Below are positions 24,901 through 38,504 of a DNA stretch of 64,000 nt, one piece after another (within the stretch, counting starts at the first letter, position 1; each line of letters starts with the position of its first letter). Made by a program: the position numbers and the translations under genes. The notes under the pieces were generated by a model, which was given only the letters and a program-made list of their open reading frames with translations, was not told where the DNA came from and ran no database searches. Source of the stretch: Polytrichum commune (lineage: Eukaryota > Streptophyta > Polytrichopsida > Polytrichales > Polytrichaceae); NCBI GenBank assembly GCA_950295325.1, contig OX485803.1, forward strand, positions 16,368,001 to 16,432,000. The letters run 5' to 3'.

Positions 24901-27900
24901 CTACAAGCAAGGTGCGAATTGTAATGAACGATTTGTATGACAAAGTTTGTTCCATGTTGTCTTTGTAAAGTCTATATAAACAAAATGTGTAATTAGATTT
25001 GGATTATATTGGGCCGTTAGTTTCATGTTTATAACGGACAAGATATTCAAAATCAATTTAGATTCTTGTAAAGTCTTTGCAATGATTCATTTTATTCCAT
25101 CTTTCTACAAAATAATATATGATTCTATTGATACTCTATTTGTTTTTTGATATAATTTTTACATCTTGCTAAGCAGGGCACCAAGAAAGTTGAAGGTATA
25201 TTGTACAAAAGATCGCGGTGCCATTTACAAGGTCAGAGTTTTTGTTTAGACTTAGATCTAAACAATCTTCGCCTACTAATAATTCATGATCATACCAACA
25301 ATAATTCAACCGACTTCCAACTATTCAAAGTTCCTCTTTCACACAATCAAGAACATTTATGCCAATTGCAAGCCATAATTATACATGGTAACTTTCAACA
25401 GTTACCAAACCAATTGTGGGAAATGCATTCATTGAAAAGCTTAGACATCCAAGGATTGAACATGCTCAAAGCATTGCATCAGGGACTTGGAAACCTCATT
25501 TCTTTGACATACCTTGCATTGGAGGGATGTTCAAGCTTGACAACATTACCCGAGGGACTTGGAAACCTCACTTCTTTGAAGGAACTTGTATTGAGAGGAT
25601 GTTCAAGATTGACAACATTACCCGAGGGACTTGGAAACCTCACTTCTTTGAAGGAACTTGTATTGAGAGGATGTTCAAGATTGACAACATTACCCGAGGG
25701 ACTTGGAAACCTCACTTCTTTGAAGAAACTTGTATTGAGAGGATGTTCAAGATTGACAACATTACCCGAGGGACTTGGAAACCTCACTTCTTTGAAGGAA
25801 CTTGTATTGAGAGGATGTTCAAGCTTGACAACATTACCCGAGGGACTTGGAAACCTCACTTCTTTGACGATGCTTGACTTCAGCTATTGTTCAAGCTTGA
25901 CAACATTACCCGAAGGATTTGGAAACCTCACTTATTTGACGGCCCTTAATTTGTCGGAATGTTCAAGCTTGACAACATTACCCGAGGGATTTGGAAACCT
26001 CACTTATTTGACGGCCCTTAATTTGTCGGAATGTTGGAGATTGACAACATTACCCGAGGGATTTGGAAACCTCACTTATTTGACGGCCCTTAATTTGTCG
26101 GAATGTTGGAGATTGACAACATTACCCGAGGGACTTGGAAACCTCACTTCTTTGACATACCTTACATTGGAGGGATGTTCAAGATTGACAACATTACCCG
26201 ACGGACTTCGAAACCTCACTTCTTTGACACAGTTTTCTTTGTCATATTGTTCAAGCTTGACAGCATTACCCGAGGGACTTGGAAACCTCACTTCTTTGAG
26301 ACACCTTGCATTGGGGAGTTGTTCAAGCTTGACAACATTACCCGAAGGACTTGGAAACCTCACTTCTTTGACAAACCTTACATTGGAGGGATGTTGGAGA
26401 TTGACAACATTACCCGAGGGACTTGGAAACCTCACGTCTTTGACAAACCTTACATTGGAAGGATGTTCAAGCTTGACAACATTACCCGAGGGACTTGGAA
26501 ACCTCACTTCTTTGACATACCTTGCATTGAAAGGATGTTCAAGCTTGACAACATTACCCGAGGGACTTGGAAACCTCACTTCTTTGAGATGGCTTGAAGT
26601 GGAGGGATGTTCAAGCTTGACAACATTACCCGAGGGACTTGGAAACCTCACGTCTTTGACAAACCTTACATTGGAAGGATGTTCAAGCTTGACAACATTA
26701 CCCGAGGGACTTGGAAACCTCACTTCTTTGACATACCTTGCATTGAAAGGATGTTCAAGCTTGACAACATTACCCGAGGGACTTGGAAACCTCACTTCTT
26801 TGAGATGGCTTGAAGTGGAGGGATGTTCAAGCTTGACAACATTACCCGAGGGACTTGGAAACCTCACTTCTTTGACAAAGCTTCAATTGGAGGGATGTTC
26901 AAGCTTGACAACATTACCCGAGGGACTTGGAAACCTCACTTCTTTGACAAAGCTTCAATTGGAGGGATGTTCAAGCTTGACAACATTACCCGAGGGACTT
27001 GGAAACCTCACTTCTTTGAAGGAACTTGTATTGAGAGGATGTTCAAGCTTGACAACATTACCCGAGGGACTTGGAAACCTCACTTCTTTGACGATGCTTG
27101 ACTTCAGCTATTGTTCAAGCTTGACAACATTACCCGAAGGATTTGGAAACCTCACTTATTTGACGGCCCTTAATTTGTCGGAATGTTCAAGCTTGACAAC
27201 ATTACCCGAGGGATTTGGAAACCTCACTTATTTGACGGCCCTTAATTTGTCGGAATGTTGGAGATTGACAACATTACCCGAGGGATTTGGAAACCTCACT
27301 TATTTGACGGCCCTTAATTTGTCGGAATGTTGGAGATTGACAACATTACCCGAGGGACTTGGAAACCTCACTTCTTTGACATACCTTACATTGGAGGGAT
27401 GTTCAAGATTGACAACATTACCCGACGGACTTCGAAACCTCACTTCTTTGACACAGTTTTCTTTGTCATATTGTTCAAGCTTGACAGCATTACCCGAGGG
27501 ACTTGGAAACCTCACTTCTTTGAGACACCTTGCATTGGGGAGTTGTTCAAGCTTGACAACATTACCCGAAGGACTTGGAAACCTCACTTCTTTGACAAAC
27601 CTTACATTGGAGGGATGTTGGAGATTGACAACATTACCCGAGGGACTTGGAAACCTCACGTCTTTGACAAACCTTACATTGGAAGGATGTTCAAGCTTGA
27701 CAACATTACCCGAGGGACTTGGAAACCTCACTTCTTTGACATACCTTGCATTGAAAGGATGTTCAAGCTTGACAACATTACCCGAGGGACTTGGAAACCT
27801 CACTTCTTTGAGATGGCTTGAAGTGGAGGGATGTTCAAGCTTGACAACATTACCCGAGGGACTTGGAAACCTCACGTCTTTGACAAACCTTACATTGGAA

Positions 27901-28731
27901 GGATGTTCAAGCTTGACAACATTACCCGAGGGACTTGGAAACCTCACTTCTTTGACATACCTTGCATTGAAAGGATGTTCAAGCTTGACAACATTACCCG
28001 AGGGACTTGGAAACCTCACTTCTTTGAGATGGCTTGAAGTGGAGGGATGTTCAAGCTTGACAACATTACCCGAGGGACTTGGAAACCTCACTTCTTTGAC
28101 AAAGCTTCAATTGGAGGGATGTTCAAGCTTGACAACATTACCCGAGGGACTTGGAAACCTCACTTCTTTGACAAAGCTTCAATTGGAGGGATGTTCAAGC
28201 TTGACAACATTACCCGAGGGACTTGGAAACCTCACTTCTTTGACAAAGCTTCAATTGGAGGGATGTTCAAGCTTGACAACATTACCCGAGGGACTTGGAA
28301 ACCTCACTTCTTTGATGACGCTTAAATTGAGGGGTTGTTCAAGCTTGACAACATTACCCGAGGGACTTGGAAACCTCACTTCTTTGAGATGGCTTGAAGT
28401 GGAGGGATGTTCAAGCTTGACAACATTACCCGAGGGACTTGGAAACCTCACTTCTTTGAGACACCTTGCATTGGGGAGTTGTTCAAGCTTGACAACATTA
28501 CCCGAGGGACTTGGAAACCTCACTTCTTTGACGGCCCTTAATTTGTCGCATTGTTGGGGATTGACAACATTACCCGAGGGACTTAGAAACCTCACTTCTT
28601 TGAGAAAACTTCAATTGGAGGGATGTTCAAGCTTGACAACATTACCCGAGGGACTTGGAAACCTCACTTCTTTGACAAACCTTACATTGGAGGGGTGTTC
28701 AAGCTTGACAACATTACCAAGGGGACTTTGA
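21993..28731 (+). CDS. Kinase-NB-ARC-LRR (PNL class) resistance-type receptor
   Basis: Three exons are supported: 21,993-23,678, 23,838-24,911 and 25,177-28,731, with phase-0 GT-AG introns, giving about 2,104 residues. Residues 1-215 are alpha-helical and resemble the N-terminal HeLo/MLKL-type bundle found before plant MLKL-like kinases (inference). The kinase (about 228-510) has GKGSYGVVF, ATK lysine, HLDLKPDN instead of HRD (non-RD) and DYG instead of DFG, then APE. The NB-ARC follows: GMGGIGKTT near 598, LIILDDV near 671, ITTR, GLPL near 764, FLDIACFF and MHD near 882. From about residue 1,020 there are some 45 LRRs of 24 residues (LTTLPEGLGNLTSL). It would be an intracellular immune receptor; this class is known from mosses. 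The reading frame ends in TGA (28,729-28,731) where the repeat has GGA, so the protein is probably about 55 residues shorter than its ancestor, which would stop near 28,897. Confidence 0.93.
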
Positions 28732-28800
28732 AACCTCACTTCTTTGACAAAGCTTAATTTGGAGGGATGTTCAAGGTTGAGAACATTACCCGAGGGACTT
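25480..28800 (+). repeat. 72-bp tandem repeat array encoding the LRRs
   Basis: About 45 tandem units of 72 bp, each encoding one 24-residue LRR. Because 72 is divisible by three, long open frames also appear in another plus frame and on the minus strand; these are shadows. Smaller nested units are visible, for example a 216-bp (3-unit) duplication around 26,425-26,840. Confidence 0.95.
25757..28234 (+). repeat. 1,224-bp tandem duplication inside the LRR array
   Basis: Sequence from about 25,757 to 27,010 recurs at +1,224 bp (about 26,981 to 28,234), exactly 17 LRR units, with no differences in the lines I compared, including rare variants such as ATTTGGAAACC and the GACGGACTTCG unit. This points to a recent unequal exchange, or alternatively to an assembly artefact. 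Confidence 0.85.
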
Positions 28801-28899
28801 GGAATCCTCATTTCTTCTTACATTTCTTCTTACATAGTTCCAATTTTGTGGAATGCAAAAGTGCAAATGATTCATACTCCATATGCTAGAAGATTGTAA

Positions 28900-31800
28900 T
28901 TCTCTTAATGAGCACTTTGTATCTTCACTTTGATAATGAATAAGATATTCATTTGCTATCCGGAAATTATGAGGAAATGGTTTGGGCACAATTAGAATTT
29001 GCGAATCATTTTGCATTAATTGCATGTCGCATATCCTACAAGAAATGGGTATAGAGAGAAAATCAACCATGTCACTTACGTTCAATACCTGGTAATAGAG
29101 TTTTGTTCACGGTGGATGTTCATCTAACCACAAGATTGTGACATGTGATCTATGTCGCTCTATCAAAGACATCCATTATATTACTGTGTATTTCTATATA
29201 GGTTCTCTACAAAATTTTGTTGATTTAGGTATGTTGAAGCAAATGCAACAAACTTTGTTTGTGAAAAAATTCATGTGAGTGGAAGAAATGGAAGTCATCG
29301 TTAAACGTGATCATCCTACATGTGAGTTTACTATGTGAAACGGTTATGTCTCCGAGCCAATGATCCAAGTAAAATTAGCATTGCCTTACATGATATCTAG
29401 AGTTTCTTCATGGTGAAAGTATTTTGTATTTGCCACTAACAAGTGGATTGTGTCATGTGAGGTGACAATTTATGTCGATCAATTATAGACATATATGATA
29501 GTATTATTTACTACCATCTACATGAAATATCCACACTTATGCAAATTTAGCTATATGAAACAAAATGCTATAGGAACCTTGTTCTTGGAAATATCCATGT
29601 GAGTTTGATGGAATGAATGGAAGTCATAGTTGAACATCATCATCCTACATGTGTGTGACTCTACAATGCTAATGGTTATGTCATAGGGCTAGTGACACAA
29701 ACACAATTTGATCAAATTATAACTGCACAATGAATTATAGAAGAGGGGTAGTTGAATGCGGAGAGGGTGATGAAAAGAGATGGAAACGAACATGGGAGGA
29801 ATTTAACTTCAAATTTCCAAAAACTTGTGTTTGGGCAAGGCCAAATGCACGTGTATCATCGAGCAGGCTCAAAGGAGTTGAAGGTTTCGGACAATAAGTA
29901 GGCTATATTAAGGGTGTCAGTTTCTAGTGAAGATTCTCTCAAATTGATGGTGCCTTCAGTGAAATTGCTTCAAAGTCACCCATCAACTCACGAGTGTTTG
30001 TAACGTTGGGTTTTCTTGAATTACCCCATGCACCTTCTACAATGGTTAGTTTGCTAATGGCACAACATTCACCCATTTATCATAGGAATTTCCAAAATGG
30101 TTAACGGACTTCCAAACCTTCACAATGAACAATAGCAACGAGTTACGAATGAAGAGTAGCTTCAAATTCAAAAACTATCTATGCTAGTGTATTTAGAAAA
30201 TTTCACAAATAACTCTCATTCCTTCAATGTACACCATCCAATACCCAGTACACAACAAGGATGAGTTGATGTGCAGTAGCCAAAAGTTGATTTAGTTCCA
30301 GTAACTTTGTAGATAGCACATTGTTATAGGGTTGAGTGTGGTATCTTTCCAACAACATCCATGATTTGTTGTGATTTGTTGTAATTTATTATTCACAAAC
30401 CTCATACCAAGGAGAGATATCAAGGTTGAACTCAATATGTGGCGGAAGCGTAATAATAATCTCTACAAGCAACTTCAATCCAAACTTATCCCTCAAAGAA
30501 TTGGAATTCTCTATACTTTAGCTTAGTCGTATTTACACAAAGCCTTTCACATCACATATGCATTATCTCAAGGGTGGTGTTCTAATTCAATCAACTCGAT
30601 TTGCAGTGTACTCGGGCCTTACACTCCTTGGGCATCATAACCTTGCATGATCAATTCACAAATGCACTGTTAAGGTTTATTTTATTATTTCAATCAATAA
30701 AATAAACCATAAATCATCAAATATCATGCTATGAAAAATGGACCTCTTCCAAAGAGGTAAACAATTTAAAAAACTTCCCTATTTGAATCTAATATGGAAT
30801 GCTTACATGTTGAAATGCGTTAAGCATGTAGATTTTACATGTTTACAAAACCTTGGTTTTCAAAACTTTTGAAATTTGGATTCCAAGATCAAGTGAAGCT
30901 TAGTTTTGGAATCCATCAAAGCTATGCAAAATCCCTAAACCTTGGAATCTCCAACATGGAAATCATTAATAGGGAAGCTTTTATATACAAATTTGTATTG
31001 ATAAGGTACAAGCATAATTTTCAAATTTTATGATGGAAAGCAATTCCAAATAATCTACTCAAAATGTCATATTCACTTAACATTCACATGACAATGTTTG
31101 AATACTTATTTGGCCTCTTCATTGCATGTTGGAGTTTCAACAAACATATTTATGATGTCTTCTTTCTTTATTTTTTGATAACATGCTCACACGCAGTGCA
31201 AGGTACCAACAAATACATTATCTTCTCCAAATGATGTGTCAAGTTGGATTCTATCCCAAGCTACTTCTTGCACGCTCGAATATGATATCAAGCAAAATAC
31301 ATAACAACTTCTTGATATTTGAAGGTTCACATTGGGGTGCAAGCACAGTCAAGTACACAACTCCATTACTCTCCATAGGTTTAAGTGAAAATGATTTAGA
31401 ACCATATACTCACTTTGAATTTTTTGTAGAAAAAAATCAAAAACATTTGAAAAACACATTGATCTACAAAGCCAAACATTTTATTTTTATAAATATTTTT
31501 TCAAGAAAAATCTACATATACTAAAAGACGGTGCAAGTAATGTGCAAGTAAGTACACTGAACATGTTATTAATATTTTTAAACATAAAATTAAATAAAAT
31601 TTTCTACAAAATTTTGTAATGATGCCCTTGAGTTTATAATGAATTCAACAAATATGAAAGAAAATCTAACTTCAAAATATTCAAGGTTGTGAAATCTACA
31701 TCCAAAACTAGATTTAGTCATTACTTTCGGAGCATTATTTTTAATGTGGGTTTAAAGATCTCATCTTGATAATCTATATTTGAGCACCTAACACAACAAT

Positions 31801-34044
31801 AAAGGGCTCCATAAATAGTGATGGCGGGGGCTCATAAAAGTGCATCCCACGAGTCATGAACTCATGTCTCAAAAAAACAACGTAGGCACTGAATCGGGCG
31901 GGACTTATGCGTTGAGGTCCAACCTAGTCAAAATGGTAGAATTAAGCTAGTGAAGACTAACATGGGAGGCCCAAAAGAAAGGGTAGCCCAAGTGAGTCTC
32001 AAAGAAGGTGGGTCTAGTGTAGTCTAGGTCCTTCAAAGAGAACTCCAATGTCACTAACGCACCTCCTAAGAACGACACCTTTGGGACTTGCCAAATTTGA
32101 AGATGCATTGTGAGGGTAGTGTCCCAAGGGAAATACAATGCCACGCCAAGAGAAGATGACAACTTCAGAAATGGTGTGCCTACCACAAGTATAATCAATG
32201 AGGTTATCAACTTCATTTGGTGTGGGTGAACATTGCACACCTCTCCATGTGGAGTGCCCTCAACACCATGGGTACAAGAATGACCTCGGAGTGACACTCG
32301 AGATTTGTGGCGCCATTTGTGAGAGGGCCCAAGTGATCCTAGTGTGGGCTGAGGGCCTCAGGTGTTGAGAACGCCTCCCAGCCTTGGAGACTAGTAGTCA
32401 TAACGTTAAGGCCATGAACATTGGGTAGCTTATGGTGTCCAGTTCTAGATTGCTCAAAAACTCCCCAATCGGATGTGTGAGCTAGAAAATATCACAATTT
32501 AGGTAGGTTGCTTCCTATTGACACTCGAGGGGGCGATGTAGTGGGACAACAATGATGCAAGAGTCGTACCCTAAACTGCCGAGGTTGGAACAACCATAAC
32601 TCCCGCAATACTTGCCCAAATGGGACAAGTGAGGAGCCTATCAACATTTACGGAAAAAATTAAATCTCGATGGACTGGTCATTCAATAGAATCATAGATG
32701 GGACAACATAATTATGGAGGTTTGAAGTTGTTGGAGGGCTCTGTTGTCGCGACCCTAGCTAGCTCAACCGTTTATAAATTCTAGCAAATATATGAAAAAC
32801 TTAGTATTGTGAGCAAAGAGCGAAGAATTTAAGTGGTCAATTTTGATAGAAGGGGTGCCTATGACCGTAGAATTTGGAGATATTGTGAGATGGTTTTATT
32901 TTAAAAATACCGCAATTCCGTGAAGATGATAACTCTATCAAGAGCAAGTAAAATATGAAGGTGTGAGCCACTCAAACCGCTCGTACTTTGAATTAAGGAC
33001 CACGGTCTACAAAAACAAAGAAGTTAGTTATTAAAATTAATCAATATATATGTGATTATTAGATTTTAGAACATCCGCCTATGGATGCAAGTTATCTAAG
33101 AGAGTGGTATTAGGTCTAGATCAACCCATGTTCAAATCCGATTGGTTACATTGACTTGTGTTATCCTAAGATAAGCTAGTGTTAAAATAAGAATAATATA
33201 TAGCGGATACAAAGAAAATTTACTCACATGTGTGCGTAAAATCTTCATTATTATTTTTTATGTTTTTAAAGATATTATATTATTTATCCGAATGAATCAA
33301 TTCAACTTTTTGCGGTTGGATTCACGTTTACAGTCTAAGTAGAAAAAGAAGTTAGTGATTAGAAATTAGATTAAGGTCACCTAATCAGTATGAAGAAATT
33401 TAGATAATGGATGAAGAACAGCGGATGACAACTCGAATGAATGGACGTCAACGTAGGACAATACTGAATGATTAAAAAATAACGTAAGACAACGATAAAT
33501 GGAGGACGACAATGAACGGAAAACGGCATCAAATGGAAGAAGGCGTAAATGTAGGATAACAACAAACGGAGGATGGTGTTATGTGGATGAAGTTGAGGGG
33601 ATGAGGACCGTTGGAACAAACAATTGCGAAACCAAGACCGTTGAATTCAAGGATTTAGAGAATGACAACTAGGGTAGTGGCGGCTATAAATGCCATCTAT
33701 TAGATGTAAGTATGATTAGATCTACGGTTGATAAGACTTTGTAGTTCAAAGAGATAGTCCCGCGAAGGAAGCAGAAGGGCTTACTTCTTATTCTCTCATT
33801 CTCGCGATTAGGATTATTTTCTCTTTATCCTCTCGATGTAGTTAAGGATAGAAAATTCTTAGAACGGTACGAATAAGAATGTTGGTCAAAATGATTTATG
33901 AACCCTATGAATGTTGAATAATAAGGTTTTTGAACCCTATTTAAAAGTTATGTTATTGCTTAATGTGAGGTTAAGTAAGCACCCCTTGGTTTCTAAGCCA
34001 AAGGGTTGTGTTTCTAAGCCAAAGGGTTGTGTTTCTAAGCCAAA
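28900..34044. other. Intergenic AT-rich region without recognisable genes
   Basis: Open frames are short. A degenerate duplication pairs about 29,230-29,340 with 29,550-29,670 (shared CATGTGAG…GGAAGTCAT…CATCCTACATGTG pattern). Minus-strand frames at 31,947-32,297 have no family I can name. Three tandem copies of a 24-bp unit (core GTGTTTCTAAGCCAAAG) lie at about 33,985-34,043, immediately left of copy B. Confidence 0.5.
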
Positions 34045-34190
34045 GCATCCTAAGGCCCAAACTAGGCCTCTTCATGCATAAAAATATGTAGTCAAAATTC
34101 CATTTTTAGCATTTTGTTTCAAAATAGCCTCATTTAGGATTAACTTAGTCTTCAAGTACAAATTTCCAAATGATTGAATTCATTGAATTT
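34045..34190. repeat. Left end of duplication copy B
   Basis: Matches 5,551-5,694 of copy A with few changes and stops exactly where the giant transposon starts (…TTGAATTT then GGAGGGAAGC). Confidence 0.85.
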
Positions 34191-34310
34191 GGAGGGAAGC
34201 TAACACATGAGCAATGAGCCGTGAGCAGTGAGCGGTGAGTGGTAACACATGAGCAGTGAGCGGTAACACATGAGCAATGAGCAATAACATGTGAGCAATG
34301 ATACCAAATT
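34191..34310 (+). repeat. Left terminal inverted repeat with GTGAGC subterminal cluster
   Basis: GGAGGGAAGCTAACACATGA followed by repeated CATGAGCAATGAGC, GTGAGCAGTGAGCGG and GGTAACACATGAGCAGTGAG units. Clustered short subterminal repeats commonly serve as transposase binding sites (family knowledge). Confidence 0.7.
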
Positions 34311-34522
34311 TAGTAATTGGGCACGGTTTTAGGTAATATTTTCTAAAATTGGAAATCATATTTTTGGAATATAAAGTACTTACATTCGGATTAAAGAAGA
34401 ATGAAGGCAACTTATAACCATGGATACTTAGTCCATTGCTGGTTTTTATTATAGAAATCCACACTAATACATGTCACTTATTCAAATTCTCAAACATGTA
34501 GTCAAATAGAACACTTGAAATA

Positions 34523-37500
34523 TTACTCACATTCTACAACACCTGCAAGTTCAAGTAATCGCATGACCTCGTTGTAGGAGTACGTTGGAGCATGAATGAA
34601 CTTGTCACTATCATAATCCACTTTGCACAAAAATCTAAACACGTAATAAAGATGTTTGCAATACACCCATTTCCCTTTCTTTCCCAAGGACTGAGATGAC
34701 ATTTTGGTGAAGTCAGGGCATGTGCAATGCGGCATATCGCCAATTGTGACACGATATGTGATGTCCTCCTTGGAGACGATGTTGATTAGCACTCCAAATC
34801 CTGGATATGGAATGGCAGTTATTCCAACCACATAATATCCGTTCATAAGCCCGGCGCTCTCCCATTTGTTTTTATGATCTACTGTTGGTGCTGCTAGATT
34901 GCGGCGCACTGACTTGCCAAACCTGGAAGTTGGGTGGGCATCCGGATTTAGTGGCACACGAAAATCCGTCCGAGGGATTGGGAGCATCGCAATTGTTGAA
35001 AGCCTACGGCGAGGAGAGAGAGCCTCCCTCTGCTGCAATTGGAACCCAGCATCTTCGAGTGCCAATACTTCTTGCCTTGAGAGATTGGTACCTATCTTCA
35101 CAGGCCATATGCTGGGAACTATAGGCCAATCTAACACATACTTCTTCTTGTTCCCACTTACACAACGTTTGATGTCATCAGGGCAAAACCAAAACTCGTA
35201 CTCCACATTGTTGGTGGAGCGGTATTCCTTCTTCAATCCTTTGTACGTGGGAGCTGGTGTGCCATGTTTGCCAGTTCTGACTTTGGCATTGCACAAAGTC
35301 CCTGTATTGATTTGCATTGCCCAACATCTTTTGGCAGAGTTGGCTGGCAATCGTGCAATATGCCAATGGGAAGAAGAACAATCAGTCTCTAACACTGATG
35401 TGGTATGTGCCACACCATGCTCTGTAGAAACCAAAGATTCCTCTATGATTGCCCTTCTAACCCTAGTGTTAGGGCGAGGAATGGAGTAGTTCACTTTATC
35501 GGGTCAGTGTGAATCACAATCTGCACCCGGTGGCAGATCAAGCTTTTGTTTGGTGGATCCAAACAACTCAGACCCCTCCAAAGCACAATCCCTAGTATTG
35601 AGATCTTGCAACCCTGGATAGGACTTCATGGCATCTGCCAATAGTTTCGGATCTCCGCACCTGGCAGCAGCTTTCAATTTCAAGGACGCAGAATCAGGCC
35701 CTTTACCAGTAGAACCACCTCTCAACCATGATCTGTAATTTGCAATCTGCATGAATGCACGGATCAAATCGTCCAATGTTGCTTCATACAGACAAGTCAT
35801 CTTGTTTCCAGACTGCTGGAGCCATTTGTTGTGCACTGTTTCTGCAAGATTACACGTTGGCATTTCTGCACGTTCATCCATTGTCATATCCTGCAAAAAT
35901 ATTACACAAATTAGAATAGATGGTATATGTAAATATATATCATGGATTTCTAAAAAGTAAAATAACATCTGAAATACATAGTAATGAAGCACTTACAAGA
36001 ATCATGTGACCACCCCATTGTCTATAACGAAAGTGCCAAAACCCCAACCACTCGGACAAGCCGAGAATGCCTTCTTCTGTAGCAGCTCCGAATGACAACC
36101 ACCATGAATGAATGACATGATATTTAGTTTCAGCTTCATCAATTGTTTTCACGTCTTTATAATCCTTGCATAGTTGTTTGTGCTGAAACTGCAAAGATGT
36201 CTTGATATACTTCTGCGTCACCTTATCCAAACTTTGTGACCAATGAAAAAGACAAGTACGCTCACGACCCACCATTGGCAAACTTGGGTCACTTACACCA
36301 TAAATCTTTCTGACCGCATTCCAATTAGCCTGAGCGCTATCTGCCATGAAACCTTTGAAATTTACTTTTGACACTCCATTCTCCAACATGACAGAGTTCA
36401 AATTTCCCAAAAGAACGTTTGAGCTACGCCATCTTCAGATTGCATGTCACAACACGCAATGGTCAACACCTTATAGTACTTGCTATCATACACATGACAT
36501 GCAAGGGTGGTCCAGCCCTTCAGACGTTTAACGTGATCAAACATTATCCATGAATTCTCCATATCTCCACCCACCTGCATACGTTTCACAAGATCCACAC
36601 CACTTCCCGGAAGATCTACTGACATTTTGAAGACAAATACTTTGTCTTTGGATTGTCCCGGGAATCTACTATCATGAACGTACTTGAAGCTTGAATGATC
36701 TTTGAGTGCCATGATACTATCCATTGTGCCCATTCCACTACGAACAAAGCGCTTTGAGCCCGATACAAAGTTACAACAATTTGGAGAGGCAAGAGTACTG
36801 AATTTATCCATGACGACCTCTAATGACCAACCTGCTAGGTGATGTCCTTCACCATTTCATGGAGATTTTAGGAGGTAATCTGCTAGGAATTTTTTGCTCG
36901 TTGCTATAACTATTGCAGAGTTTTTGGCAGTGGGTGTTTTCATGACCTCATTGGCAACGCATTGGTAAGCCATGTCAAGTGACTCACGACATGTACCATT
37001 TGATACAGGGTGTTCATGAACACGTAGATGTATGCAAGCTCTGGACATCCCTGAGGATGAGGAGTGAACATATAGTATGCGAGCATGACACAACGCAATA
37101 CACGCTGGTGTTGAACGACATACCTTACATTCCAATCTTGATTTTTCTGGGGCAACATCTCCCACAAAAATTGGGATAGGAGTCGATCCAATCCATTCGG
37201 TGCAGTTGTGAACACCTCCATTGCGATCCAGATAATCACAGTATGTATTTGTGCACTGTAAATGACCGGCACATGAAGAACGTCTGAAAGAAAGTCCAAA
37301 ATCATTTTGGATATTTGTTGTTTTGGTTGTGCACCAAGGATGTCCGTCGTACATCTTATCCATGCCATCCATGGAACGCCCATACGTATTAGAAACATCC
37401 ACAGCTATAAGAGGCAAAATAAAGATAACATCACCATCAAAAGATGGTGGCAAGTACTTGACATCACGTACATCTATAGTGTCAAAATCAATTGCAGTAA

Positions 37501-38131
37501 GATCGGATTTAGATCTTTTCCTAGACTTTGTCATTTTTAATGCATCGACAATATTAAAACCTGAAGAAGATGAAGAAGGATGAAGAGGTGGACGTTGAGA
37601 CGAAACACCATGGCGAATCAATTTCATGTACAACGAATTGTGAGGGGTTTTATCAACATCCACAGAGACCAGAACCGGATTGGAAGGCTTAGTCTTATAA
37701 GGAAAAGATGATATATCAGAAAGATCAACAACAGGACAAACCTCTTCATCTGAATCCAACAACACAAGAACATCATCGTCACTTGGTTCTATCTTAACAG
37801 TAGCCATACTAGGCACATTGACAGTAGATGCGCCAGACTCATTTGTCAACAAAACAGTGGATGCTTGCATCTGAGACTCAGTAAGCCCTATAACTCTAAA
37901 TGATCCTGGACCTAAAATCCAAAAGTATCTATCTTGACACATGGTCTTCGGAATAAAAATTGTTTCCAAGATATCGCTGTTCGTGGAATACATCTCTTGC
38001 TCCACGTACATAGATCCTCTCCGGAGATTGAACCTCAAACTAAGCAACTCTTCTGAGACCTTCACATGATGATCATCCTCAAGAGGCAAAGTGAAGGGCA
38101 CAAATGATCCATATGCTTTAATGGTAGCCAT
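34523..38131 (-). pseudogene. MULE-like transposase with SWIM zinc finger, decayed
   Basis: Two exons read on the minus strand: 38,131-35,997 and 35,890-34,523, with a GTAAGT donor and GCAG acceptor, for a protein of about 1,167 residues. The start chosen is MATIKAYGSF at 38,131. In order: an acidic N-terminal region; a Cys/His-rich segment (CAGHLQCTNTYCDYL, ECKVCRSTPAC, HLRVHEH) like the WRKY-GCM1 or FLYWCH fingers preceding MULE cores; an RNase-H-like core (TLACHVYDSKYY, GFMADSAQANW, TCLFHWSQSLDK as the C-x2-H signature); and a C-terminal SWIM finger (HCTCPDF…CKHLYYV). Breaks: TGA at 36,857-36,859 and 35,504-35,506 and a one-base deletion near 36,400. Both TGAs could come from CGA by C-to-T change. 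The catalytic residues are not certain by eye. Confidence 0.7.
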
Positions 38132-38504
38132 TTTGAAGTAAGGGTATTGGAGAATGAGAGACATTGGAATGTGCAAATGAAAGACTATTTGTATTGGCAA
38201 TATTGGGCCTTCGCAAGAAACCCTAAATGAAAACAATAAAAAAATGAAGAAACCCTAATATCTAATAACAATGAAGGCGATCACATTCAAATGATAAAAT
38301 AAATTACAATAAGCAAGTTTCCGCGTCAGAAAAAAACAACAAGGAAAATATACGGTGTGAGTATTTTTCAAAATAAATATTCTAATCAATAGAATAGAAC
38401 CACGCGTTAATAAGATTCAATATATATGTGTAGGATTATGCACCAAACTTCGTATGAGTGTTTTAGAAAGTGAGTTGTATAGTAGTTAGCATTTAGTATC
38501 ACAG

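Noticed and set aside
25416..28811. Long open frames in another plus frame and on the minus strand across the LRR array
   Set aside because: They follow from a 72-bp period divisible by three; only the frame continuous with NB-ARC has LRR logic.
31947..32297. Minus-strand ORF that might be retrotransposon polyprotein
   Set aside because: No gag knuckle, protease, integrase or reverse-transcriptase motif could be found in either frame.
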